Assembly (NCBI RefSeq): GCF_014385165.1 | Contig: NZ_JACRTF010000001.1 | Location: 2,418,001-2,482,000 of the forward strand | From: Jilunia laotingensis | Lineage (GTDB): Bacteria > Bacteroidota > Bacteroidia > Bacteroidales > Bacteroidaceae | Direction: 5' to 3' | DNA: 64,000 bases | Shown: positions 51,234 to 58,843 of the stretch, in pieces | Layout of the letters: every line of letters begins with the position of its first letter | Numbering within the stretch: position 1 is the stretch's first letter | The notes under the pieces: generated by a model | Seen by the model: only the letters and a program-made list of their open reading frames with translations | Told to the model about the DNA's origin: nothing | The model's database searches: none | Made by a program: the position numbers and the translations under genes

Positions 51234-51617
51234 ATGACGAATATAAAGGATAAGCCGGGGGGACGTCCGGCAAAGAAACGGATAGAGAAGCAGCAACGGG
51301 TTGTCAGTACGAAACTGACCGAGTTGCAGTATTACGCCATCAGAAAGCGAGCCGGGGAAGCTGGGTTACGTGTCAGTGAGTATGTAAGGCAGGCGGTTGT
51401 TTCGGTAGAGGTCATACCCCGGCTGAACAGGCAGGATGCGGACACCATCCGCAAACTGGCAGGGGAAGCCAACAACATCAACCAGTTGGCGCACCGGGCG
51501 AATGCCGGAGGTTTCGCACTGGTGGCGGTGGAACTGGTGAAGCTCAAAAACCGGATTATTGAAATCATAAACCATTTGTCAGATGATTGGAAAAATAAAA
51601 AAGGGAAGCGGGTTTAA
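51234..51617 (+). CDS. MobC-like relaxosome accessory protein
   Basis: A 127-residue protein: basic N-terminus (GGRPAKKRIEKQQRVVSTKLTELQYYAIRKRAGEAGLRVSEYVRQAV), a ribbon-helix-helix type DNA-binding segment, and the MobC signature region IRKLAGEANNINQLAHRANAGG. It helps the relaxase open oriT. Its end overlaps the relaxase gene by 35 bases, the usual translational coupling of these pairs. Confidence 0.92.
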   Translation: MTNIKDKPGGRPAKKRIEKQQRVVSTKLTELQYYAIRKRAGEAGLRVSEYVRQAVVSVEVIPRLNRQDADTIRKLAGEANNINQLAHRANAGGFALVAVELVKLKNRIIEIINHLSDDWKNKKGKRV

Positions 51618-52503
51618 GGGCTGTGTGAACTATGTGCTTGGCAAGGAGCAGGCGGTTTTGCTTCATGCGGACGGGGTTCTGACTGAAAGCCGGGGAGATA
51701 TAATCCACAGCTTCTGTATGCAGACCGGGATGAATCCCGACTTGAAAAAGCCTGTCGGACATATTGCGTTGAGTTATTCGGCAGTGGATGCGCCCAAATT
51801 GACAGATGGGAAGATGGTACAGCTTGCGCAGGAGTATATGCGTGAAATGAAAATCACCGATACGCAGTATATCATCGTGCGCCATCAAGACCGGGAACAC
51901 CCACATGTGCATATCGTGTTCAACCGCATAGACAATAACGGCAAGACCATTTCGGACAGGAACGACATGTATCGTAACGAACAGGTATGCAAGAAGCTGA
52001 AAGCCAAACACGGGCTTTATTTCGCCGAGGGAAAAGAGCAGGTGAAGCAGCACCGATTGAAAGAGCCGGACAAATCAAAATACGAGATTTACACGGCTGT
52101 GAAAAATGAAATCGGCAAATCCCGTAACTGGCAGCAGTTGCAGCACAGGTTAGCGGAAAAGGGTATCACTATCCAGTTCAAACGAAAGGGACAGACTGAC
52201 GAGATACAGGGCATATCCTTTTCCAAAGGCGAATACACGTTCAAGGGGTCGGAGATAGACCGCAGTTTCAGTTTTTCCAAACTGGATAAATGTTTCGGGG
52301 ATGCAGGAATGAATGTTGCCGAAAGCCAACGGCAAACAACTTTCGCACCCGTTCGGGAACAAGCACCTGCACCGGACAAGGCTGACAGTCCGTTGATAAC
52401 AGGTTCACTCGGTCTGTTTTCTGCTTCTTCTCCCCCAGTGGATGAAGAACCTAATTTTAATTTGAGAAAGAAGAAGAAAAAGAAAAAACAACTTAAACAG
52501 TAA
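51583..52503 (+). CDS. MobB-type relaxase (mobilization nuclease)
   Basis: A 306-residue relaxase of the MobP-like/pfam03432 type. N-terminal MIGKIKKGSGFKGCVNYVLGK, then the helix HIALSYSAVDAPKLTD and the metal-binding histidine motif HQDREHPHVHIVFNRI (about residues 105-120). It nicks oriT and stays bound to the transferred strand. The C-terminus ends in a strongly basic Lys run (RKKKKKKKQLKQ). The element depends on a helper for mating-pair formation. Confidence 0.93.
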   Translation: MIGKIKKGSGFKGCVNYVLGKEQAVLLHADGVLTESRGDIIHSFCMQTGMNPDLKKPVGHIALSYSAVDAPKLTDGKMVQLAQEYMREMKITDTQYIIVRHQDREHPHVHIVFNRIDNNGKTISDRNDMYRNEQVCKKLKAKHGLYFAEGKEQVKQHRLKEPDKSKYEIYTAVKNEIGKSRNWQQLQHRLAEKGITIQFKRKGQTDEIQGISFSKGEYTFKGSEIDRSFSFSKLDKCFGDAGMNVAESQRQTTFAPVREQAPAPDKADSPLITGSLGLFSASSPPVDEEPNFNLRKKKKKKKQLKQ

Positions 52504-52507
52504 AGAC

Positions 52508-53227
52508 ATGGAAGATAATTTGATTTTAGAGGGGCTTCTCTCTATGGTTACGGAACTGAAAGAGAAGCAGGAAGCACAGGCAACGCCAGCCAGTCGGGAG
52601 GAAACTCTCGAACGGCTGGGAGCAATCGAACAAGCGTTGTCGGAACTGCACAGTAATTCGGCTGTTCCCGAAGAAAAGTTGCGGGTTATTCAAAGCCAAC
52701 TTGACGACATAAGGAGCAGGATGCAAGGTCAGCAGAAGAACATAGAGGACACCAAGAAAATAACATTGGAAACCTACCGTTGTTTCAAGGTAATGATTGA
52801 TACTTTGGGCTCTTGCAAGACGGATAAAGAGGAAGCTACGCCCTTACCGTTCTATCAACGGATTTACAACAAGGTCGCTTCTTGGATTCGTCCGGGATTG
52901 TTTGTTTTTTCGGCAGTGCTGGTCGTCTGTTCCGTTTCCATATTCTTGAATGTCCGTTTGGCTGAACGTATGCAGCAGTTGCAGGACAACGATATGAAAT
53001 ACCGCTATTTGCTGATGCAAGGACAGGCAGACGGGGAAACTTTTGATATGCTGGAAAACAAGTTCAAGTGGCAACGGGATAACGGTTTTATCCGAAGTTT
53101 GACCGATTCAGTGATGGATTTTGAATATCGCATCCAAAAGCAGGCGGAAGCACTGGAACGTGCAAGGCTGTTGAATGAGCAAGCCGAACAGCTAAAGAAA
53201 GAAGCCGATAAGTTGGGTAAGCCATAA
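52508..53227 (+). CDS. mobilization-operon membrane protein with coiled coil
   Basis: A 239-residue protein, 4 bases behind the relaxase gene. Long helical N-terminal half (residues ~1-95, e.g. LRVIQSQLDDIRSRMQGQQKNIEDTKK), one membrane segment (GLFVFSAVLVVCSVSIFLNV, about 136-155) and a second coiled coil up to the C-terminus (YRIQKQAEALERARLLNEQAEQLKKEADKL). Proteins of this design follow relaxase genes in Bacteroides elements; possibly links the relaxosome to the helper's coupling protein, which is inference. Confidence 0.8.
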   Translation: MEDNLILEGLLSMVTELKEKQEAQATPASREETLERLGAIEQALSELHSNSAVPEEKLRVIQSQLDDIRSRMQGQQKNIEDTKKITLETYRCFKVMIDTLGSCKTDKEEATPLPFYQRIYNKVASWIRPGLFVFSAVLVVCSVSIFLNVRLAERMQQLQDNDMKYRYLLMQGQADGETFDMLENKFKWQRDNGFIRSLTDSVMDFEYRIQKQAEALERARLLNEQAEQLKKEADKLGKP

Positions 53228-53232
53228 ACGGG

Positions 53233-53272
53233 GAAAGTCGGAACAGATGAAGTACATTCACCGTTCCGGCTT
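53233..53272. terminator. bidirectional terminator ending the mobilization operon
   Basis: AAAGTCGGAAC (53233-53243) with GTTCCGGCTTT (53262-53272), one G-T pair, flanked by A and T runs between convergent genes. Confidence 0.8.
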
Positions 53273-53279
53273 TTCAGAT

Positions 53280-53612
53280 TCACTTCTTTTTCTTCGTACA
53301 GTGTTCTTTCTCGAACTGGCGTAGCGTGGTGACGCTGAACCGTTCTTTAATAAACTCCCGGACATCGGAAGCCTTGTAATACACTTTTCCGCTGATAGTG
53401 AAGTAAGGCAGCGCACCGATAGCCCGGTAGCGTTGCAGAGTTTTGATACTTACTTTGAATAATAAACACAAGTCTTGATTATCCAATAGGTTGTCATCTT
53501 CGGGTAGTACCTTGTCCGCATTGCGTAGTACCCGTACATCCTTGCAGAGTTCTTCCAGCTTGGCGTACAGCTTCTGCATCCATACGCTGAAATCGTCATT
53601 GTCTATATACAT
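53280..53612 (-). CDS. helix-turn-helix DNA-binding protein (excisionase/regulator type)
   Basis: About 110 residues from ATG 53610-53612 (MYIDNDDFSVWMQKLYAKLEELCKDV); a start 9 codons earlier is possible. HTH_17 domain in DNQDLCLLFKVSIKTLQRYRAIGALPYFTISGKVYYKASDVREFIKERF and a basic tail (EKEHCTKKKK). Such proteins are frequent in Bacteroides conjugative and mobilizable elements next to RteC-like genes, as found here. Role: probably regulation of excision; not proven. Confidence 0.85.
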   Translation of the reverse strand: MYIDNDDFSVWMQKLYAKLEELCKDVRVLRNADKVLPEDDNLLDNQDLCLLFKVSIKTLQRYRAIGALPYFTISGKVYYKASDVREFIKERFSVTTLRQFEKEHCTKKKK

Positions 53613-53742
53613 GATTGCTTCATTTTTCTGATTATACATTCTTGTCTGTCAATCAATTGATGAAGCAAAGTTCAGAAAATAGGCGCAAAGAAATTACGGG
53701 GGAACTAATGGAATCCCCTATAAATAAATCATAAGTCACTGA

Positions 53743-54355
53743 TTATCTATATCCTTTCTTGTCATGTTCCTTTTTGATAAGTTCTACCAATCCATTAAGA
53801 AACCCGGTCAGTTTGCCCGGCTTTCGTTTTATCACGTCCTCATGTTTTTGGTAACAGTCGCCTATCTTGATGTTGAACAGCCATTCAAAGGCTTTCGCCA
53901 AGTCCACCAAGTAGGCGGGCTTGCCGTTCTGATACACGATGTTTTTGGAGAGGAACAGACCGCTTACCATTTCCATGATGTTGATAAGGGTTGTCTTGTC
54001 TGCGAGATAGAGAGGGGAAAGGGGCTGTTTGTTGATACGTTGCTGTAGCTGTTCCGGGTATTTGATGCGCCACTCGATAAGGCGTATTTCAGTGTTCAAA
54101 AGTCCTATCGCTTCATCAATTAGATGCAGATGGGGCATTTTTTTCTTGCTCAAACCGTACACGATACGATTTAAGACGGTGCAAACCAAAGGAAAAATAA
54201 CGTAGTAAAACGTTGTAATCCTGCTCATTGATACTAAAATTGGCTACATGGGTCGCCAATTCTTCGATAGCTTCTGCAAATTCAGATGCAGACACTTTAC
54301 GTTGTGAGCATTCCGACAATAAGCGGAAAAATCTTTGGTCGAATATTTTTTTCAT
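53743..54355 (-). pseudogene. RteC-like regulator gene with a +1 frameshift
   Basis: Two overlapping frames, 54116-54355 (start MKKIFDQRFFRLLSECSQ) and the frame ending at 53743, join to a ~203-residue protein if one base is removed from the T7 run at 54138-54144 (A7 on the coding strand). The C-terminal part (PLYLADKTTLINIMEMV...LVDLAKAFEWLFNIKIGDCYQKHEDVIKRKPGKLTGFLNGL) has the RteC pattern. RteC of CTnDOT activates excision. As written, the reading frame ends shortly after the run, so the activity would be lost unless slippage restores it. Confidence 0.65.
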
Positions 54356-54386
54356 TGAGTCGATTAAAAATACTATTTGACAGCAA

Positions 54387-55319
54387 TCAAATAGAAATGT
54401 TATTGATAATATTTTTAACTTCATATTTTAAAGAATCTGGTCTTATTATAGTTGCACTATCTGCAAAAGACAGATACCAATGTGCAAACTTACTGATTGA
54501 AAATGTTAGAAAATGAAGTTCAAACATATCCCCTATCTCTTTCTCAGATGTTAATCCGTAATAATATTTATCATCATTCATTATGGAGGTTTTATTCTTT
54601 TCTATTCTTATAACGATTTCATGTAATTTTTCTTTATCATAAAACTCGCGTATGAATTTTTCCAAAGGAGGATGCTCCCGTGATTGTAATTCATTAAGAA
54701 TGTGCATTTTTTGAATTCTATCTATCCGAAATGTAAGATAGATTTCTTTGGGAAGATAAAAGCCTATTAGATACCAGTTAGTTCTCGAAAAGAAAATTCC
54801 AACAGCTTCAATCTTTCGTTCTGAAACACTTAACGCATTACTTCCCAAATAAGATATTTCAATAATTCTTTTTTGGTATATACTTTGTAAAATAAGTAAA
54901 AGAATATCAGGTTTATAGGTAGATGATTTATAAGTATCCAATACAGACATGCACTTTTCCATTGTTTCTAACATATTTTTGTCTGCAAAACGCATGACAG
55001 ACCTAATCTTTTCTATTCCAGACTTATAATGTTCGTTGCTATTTGAATCAGTTAGTTCATGTACTAATTTCTCTGCAATCAAAAAGGACAAAGCCTCTTT
55101 TTGAGTAAACATTAGAGGAGATAATTTGAATCCTTCTGCAAGTGAATAACCAATACCGGGATTTCCTATGATAGGAATGCCTGCCTCTTCCAATGTTCTT
55201 ATATCTCGATATACGGTGCGAATGCTTATATTAAAACGTTCTGAAATTTGCTGTGCTTTCACTAACGAGTGCGATTGTAACTGAATCAATATAGCAGAAA
55301 TACGGTCTATTCTATTCAT
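54387..55319 (-). CDS. WYL-domain transcriptional regulator (YafY type)
   Basis: A 310-residue protein. N-terminal HTH_11 (RISAILIQLQSHSLVKAQQISERFNISIRTVYRDIRTLEEAGIPIIGNPGIGYSLAEGFKL, residues 5-65), middle helical region and a WYL domain with ERKIEAVGIFFSRTNWYLIGFYLPKEIYLTFRIDRIQKMHIL, then the WCX-like C-terminus. Regulators of this kind respond to nucleotides or DNA damage. Its start overlaps the peptidase E stop by 4 bases, so both form a low-GC cargo operon; it may control that operon. Confidence 0.9.
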   Translation of the reverse strand: MNRIDRISAILIQLQSHSLVKAQQISERFNISIRTVYRDIRTLEEAGIPIIGNPGIGYSLAEGFKLSPLMFTQKEALSFLIAEKLVHELTDSNSNEHYKSGIEKIRSVMRFADKNMLETMEKCMSVLDTYKSSTYKPDILLLILQSIYQKRIIEISYLGSNALSVSERKIEAVGIFFSRTNWYLIGFYLPKEIYLTFRIDRIQKMHILNELQSREHPPLEKFIREFYDKEKLHEIVIRIEKNKTSIMNDDKYYYGLTSEKEIGDMFELHFLTFSISKFAHWYLSFADSATIIRPDSLKYEVKNIINNISI

Positions 55320-55942
55320 TTTGCATCTTTAATTTGAATATTTGAATCTTCAATAATAACAGCTTGTTTATTACTTATAGGAATAAGCTGCAACTTCTCA
55401 TTATATAGTTGAACTATCTTTTCACCTTTTTTCTTGAATGGAAAATTTCCATAATGGGGAATCGTATAAAAATCGACCAAATCTAAAGAAGTACAGTCTT
55501 TCAATTCAGGAGCCTTTTCTATTGGATCAAAATTCACACTTCTCATATATTCTGCATCGGGAGAGGCTATTATTGCTCCGGCAGATTCCCCAATATACAG
55601 TTTACCCAATTTCACTTGTTTAGATATAATTTTATCAACACCTTTTCTTTTTAACTCTTGCAAAAGGAAAAATGTATTTCCACCTGTTATGTAGATATAA
55701 TCGCATTTATGTAATATAGAAGATATTTCCTCTTTGGGCAGTTGGGTAATCTCGACTTCTTCAACAATCATTCCTGCTTCTTCTAAAGCCTTTTTCCCCT
55801 TTTTTACATAGAATCGTATTGGTTCTGTAAGGCTTGCAGTTGGTATAAAAGCTATAATTTTCCCTTGCAAATCTTCTTTGGCACAATCGACAAATAGATT
55901 AGCAACATCAGCAAATGATGAGCATAAAAATAATCTTTTCAT
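55316..55942 (-). CDS. peptidase E-like protein (family S51)
   Basis: A 208-residue protein of the class I glutamine amidotransferase-like fold. Nucleophile Ser in KLYIGESAGAIIASPD, His in DFYTIPHYGNFPF, and the strand ITGGNTFFLLQELKRKGVD typical of S51 peptidases (aspartyl dipeptidases, cyanophycinase relatives). Very A+T-rich, unlike the mobilization genes, which indicates separate acquisition. It is co-transcribed with the WYL regulator. Why a mobilizable element should carry it is unclear. Confidence 0.88.
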   Translation of the reverse strand: MKRLFLCSSFADVANLFVDCAKEDLQGKIIAFIPTASLTEPIRFYVKKGKKALEEAGMIVEEVEITQLPKEEISSILHKCDYIYITGGNTFFLLQELKRKGVDKIISKQVKLGKLYIGESAGAIIASPDAEYMRSVNFDPIEKAPELKDCTSLDLVDFYTIPHYGNFPFKKKGEKIVQLYNEKLQLIPISNKQAVIIEDSNIQIKDAK

Positions 55943-56067
55943 ATTCTATAATATTAAGTTGAATACTTTTTGATACAAAGATAGCGTCTTCTATGACAGC
56001 CCTATGTCAGTAAGTCTAAATATTGAAGAGTTTTTTTCATCAAAACAATCCATTATTGAAATTTACC

Positions 56068-56262
56068 CTATTTGTAATGTGGCTGCGTTCCCTTATGAAA
56101 AGAAGAAATAATTTTGTTCCCTTTATGAAAAACAAGTGCTACACAACCTGCCGGGATAGAACGTTGAAAGCCTTGCTTTACATCATCTATCCTTAAAAAC
56201 CAATATTGCTTTATATAAGGAGCGAGCAATTTGGTAGGTTGTATTACTTGAATTTTCTCCAT
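56068..56262 (-). pseudogene. N-terminal fragment of an AraC-type regulator
   Basis: A 64-residue frame (QVIQPTKLLAPYIKQYWFLRIDD, SIPAGCVALVFHKGNKI) matching only the N-terminal ~60 residues of AraC-family regulators (DUF6597-like sensor part). It stops before any AraC HTH domain, and I do not see the rest downstream. Low GC like its neighbours. It is a remnant or, less likely, a short independent peptide. Confidence 0.6.
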
Positions 56263-56499
56263 TCTGTTTTAATTATCAAACAAAAGTAAGATTTCTTAGA
56301 TAGATATTAGGTGTAAAAAAGGGACATTCTAATTAAAACATCCAAATATCTGTTGCCTAAATCATTCAAAGTTCTCTGCATTGGAAGATATGTCATAGAT
56401 AAGTTGAAAAAGTTATTATAAACACAAGTTTAGTTTGTGTTTTTGTCTATATATCCAAAACGGACTAAACTAATTTCTATTGACAGCAAATTATATATG

Positions 56500-56536
56500 C
56501 TGGCGAAAAGAAAAACAGTATTCTTCTTTTCGCCAG
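56500..56536. terminator. strong hairpin near the right end of the element
   Basis: CTGGCGAAAAGAA (56500-56512) and TTCTTTTCGCCAG (56524-56536), 13 bp perfect, followed by TTTT. It may insulate the element from the flanking DNA. Confidence 0.8.
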
Positions 56537-56608
56537 TTTTGCTTTTATGGTTAGAGAGCTTTTGTTACCTTTGCACATGAAGCCCACCGCAAAGCGATTT
56601 CTTCGTTT

Positions 56609-56630
56609 TTTTGTTACTATTTTGTTACCC
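56609..56630 (+). repeat. candidate right attachment core (22-bp direct repeat)
   Basis: Exact second copy of the 22-mer at 46146-46167, followed by a near-palindrome CCCACTATTAGTAATAGGTG (56628-56647). Confidence 0.6.
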
Positions 56631-56696
56631 ACTATTAGTAATAGGTGGGCTTTTGCTTTGATAATCAGAGTTATATTATGCTGTATGTATAATATG

Positions 56697-56912
56697 TGGC
56701 AAAACATAATCAATTCTTGGCAGTTGTGGAAGAGGAGAAAGAAAGAGATGAAATATTAAATATAATGTGTTTATACTTAGTTCTTTATCTTTGTAGTGTA
56801 TGATTTCCTTTATTTTCCTTGTCTTCTTATTTAGTTTAATATAAATGCGTTTGTTTTGTTACTTGCATTCATTGGAGTAACAAAACAGATAGCTATATTT
56901 GTATAGGTAACA
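56697..56912 (+). pseudogene. scar: diverged symporter 3' end plus orphan integrase promoter
   Basis: Begins at TGGCA and encodes MWQNIINSWQLWKRRKKEMKY with stop at 56757-56759, the tail of a BASS-type symporter; then ~150 bases matching the region between symporter and integrase in the left junction, including the -7 box TATATTTG (56894-56901), up to GGTAACA. After that the match ends and no integrase gene follows. It lacks the internal 13 bases that hold the second TTTTGTTAC. Interpreted as the left end of an older related element. Confidence 0.7.
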
Positions 56913-56947
56913 TACTCCAAAACAAATTCTGCAAGTATAAAGGAAAC

Positions 56948-57754
56948 TCAGAAATTGAGCCATAGTTTGAAAGCGGTTACTTTTTCTTCACTGATAGTTA
57001 CCAGTGTTTTATGCCGAGGCTTGACGGTAACGGATATTTTGCCATTGAAATAGGGTTCTATGTGGGCAATGGAATGAATGCCCACTATCATTTGCCGGTT
57101 GGCACGGAAGAATTGGTCGGGATCGAGTTGCTCGATAAGTTTGTTCAGTGAAAGATCGATGGTGTATTCCTGGGCAGTATGGGTAACAGCGAAGGTGATC
57201 TTATTCTCGCTATAGAAATAAGCGATGTCGTCTACGGACAATGGCCGGTAACGATCTGCCCCTGCAATGAGGAAACGAGTGCGATAGCGTTTGACCGGTG
57301 CTTGCAGACTTTCAAGGAGGTTTTCAAGATAGTCGGCAGGCCGGGGAGAACACGAACCTCCAATCAGCGTTTCGTATTTTACGATAGCTTCCAACAAGCG
57401 GGATTCATCCACAGGCTTAAGTATGTAATCGATGCTGTTGACATTGAAAGCTCTGACAGCATACTCATCGTAAGCGGTAGTGAAGATAATAATCGACGTA
57501 GGACGTGCCTGTGACAGAAAATCGAAAGAATTTCCATCGGATAGTTGGATGTCCAGGAAAATAAGTTCCGGATGAGGGTTCGAATTGAACCAATGTACGG
57601 AGTCTTCTATATTCCCGGGAAGTGTGGTGATGTTCCATTGCGGACGCAGACGTCGCAACGTGGAGGCAAGCAGACGGGCAGCAGGGAATTCGTCTTCGAT
57701 GATAACGGCTCGTAGAGCGGCATTCGAAGCGGTGGAATCAATAGTTGGCTTCAT
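56948..57754 (-). CDS. LytTR-type response regulator
   Basis: A 268-residue regulator: REC domain (AVIIEDEFPAARLL, phospho-Asp in LIFLDIQLSDG, IIFTTAYDEYAVRAF, DYILKPVD) and a C-terminal LytTR DNA-binding domain (RYRPLSVDDIAYFYSENKITFAVTH...LDPDQFFRANRQMIVGIHSIAHIEPYFNGKISVTVK). Its start overlaps the kinase stop by 4 bases (ATGA). It probably controls the efflux operon upstream. Its 3' end lies only ~35 bases from the scar, with an orphan promoter pointing into it in antisense. Confidence 0.94.
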   Translation of the reverse strand: MKPTIDSTASNAALRAVIIEDEFPAARLLASTLRRLRPQWNITTLPGNIEDSVHWFNSNPHPELIFLDIQLSDGNSFDFLSQARPTSIIIFTTAYDEYAVRAFNVNSIDYILKPVDESRLLEAIVKYETLIGGSCSPRPADYLENLLESLQAPVKRYRTRFLIAGADRYRPLSVDDIAYFYSENKITFAVTHTAQEYTIDLSLNKLIEQLDPDQFFRANRQMIVGIHSIAHIEPYFNGKISVTVKPRHKTLVTISEEKVTAFKLWLNF

Positions 57755-58782
57755 AATGACAATGGTACTTTTACGGTAAATATTTCAGGATTGCTATCGA
57801 TAACAATATCTTTCCCCAGCATCAGTTTATACCGATTTGAAAGATTTTTTAGTCCGACACCCGAAGGAATATTGCTCTTCTTGGGGCGAACCGGATTGCT
57901 TATGACAAGATAGCCCGGTTCTGTATAAATATTGATTTGCATCGGTTTTCCCATCGATATGGAATTATGTTTGATGACGTTCTCCACCAGCAATTGCAGT
58001 GTAAGCGGTGGTAGCAGGCACTCTTGGTATTCGGGAGCCAGTTCCTGACGACAAGTGATGCAACATCCCAAGCGTACTTCATGCAGGAAAAGATAGGCTT
58101 GCAGGAAAGCCAGTTCATCGGATAGGGGCACCAGTGATTTGTCCTGGCACTGCAGTACGTAGCGGTAGACATCGGAAAGCTTGCGTGTGAACCGTGCCGC
58201 ATTTACCGGGTTATACTCTATTTCTGCGATCAACGTATTGAGGCTGTTGAATAAGAAATGTGGATTGAGCTGATTTTGCAAAGCGATGTAATGCGCGGCA
58301 TCGTTTTCTTTCTGGAGCTTTGCCGCTTGCATTTGCAGATGTAACGTCCTTTTCATGGAGCGATTGGCAAGCAGCAGTCCGAGAATAACCAATTCTACGA
58401 GCCAGACCAGAGTAAGAATCCGTCCGCCTCCGTTCGGAAAGGTGAAAGGATGTGCGGCTCCTACCAAGAGTTTGGCGGAAACCAGCAAGCTATAGTTTAC
58501 CAACAGGAAAAGGAGCATCACACTGGTGTAAACGATAAGAATCTTCCAACGGTTACGGATGTGCAGTGCATATTGCCTGTCTACCCATGAACTGATACGC
58601 AAAGTGCAATAGCCCAGTAGGTTGAAAGCAATCAGGCAAAAGATCAAAGCACCCAGTGAAGAAACGGTGTCTGACACCCGTTCGGAGAGTTGGGAATGAT
58701 TTACCAACAACAGAAACGAAAATATTCCCAACCCAGAGAACAGTATTGTATAAAGTAGAGATTCTTTCAACCGGAAGTTCAT
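57751..58782 (-). CDS. LytS/YehU-type sensor histidine kinase
   Basis: About 343 residues from ATG 58780-58782 (MNFRLKESLLYTILFSGLG); four membrane helices in the first ~150 residues without a large periplasmic loop, then the His_kinase domain with the phospho-acceptor His in QNQLNPHFLFNSLNTLIAEIEY and an ATPase domain (LLVENVIKHNSI, GVGLKNLSNRYKLM). Typical partner of LytTR regulators. Input would be sensed in or near the membrane. Lies between the TolC gene (61-base gap) and the regulator gene, one operon. Confidence 0.92.
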   Translation of the reverse strand: MNFRLKESLLYTILFSGLGIFSFLLLVNHSQLSERVSDTVSSLGALIFCLIAFNLLGYCTLRISSWVDRQYALHIRNRWKILIVYTSVMLLFLLVNYSLLVSAKLLVGAAHPFTFPNGGGRILTLVWLVELVILGLLLANRSMKRTLHLQMQAAKLQKENDAAHYIALQNQLNPHFLFNSLNTLIAEIEYNPVNAARFTRKLSDVYRYVLQCQDKSLVPLSDELAFLQAYLFLHEVRLGCCITCRQELAPEYQECLLPPLTLQLLVENVIKHNSISMGKPMQINIYTEPGYLVISNPVRPKKSNIPSGVGLKNLSNRYKLMLGKDIVIDSNPEIFTVKVPLSL

Positions 58783-58843
58783 ATCATAAAGATGCTTTTG
58801 GGACAAAGTTACTTTTTTTATCGGAGTGCTGCAAATAACGGGA

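Larger units (their letters stand above)
46146..56630. mobile_element. NBU-like integrative mobilizable element (about 10.5 kb)
   Basis: Bounded by the exact 22-bp direct repeat; an alternative outer boundary is the 7-bp TGTGGCA at 45989 and 56695, if the element replaces the symporter 3' end. Module order: int, unknown gene, xis-like HTH, repA, primase, oriT, mobC, relaxase, membrane coiled-coil protein, then minus-strand accessory genes. No conjugation apparatus is present, so it needs a helper conjugative transposon. The mobilization half has GC like the host while the cargo (54.2-56.3 kb) is much richer in A+T, suggesting a mosaic origin. Confidence 0.8.

Noticed and set aside
46146-56630. 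Element as a full conjugative transposon
   Set aside because: No tra/VirB4-like or coupling-protein genes are present; only mobilization genes are found.
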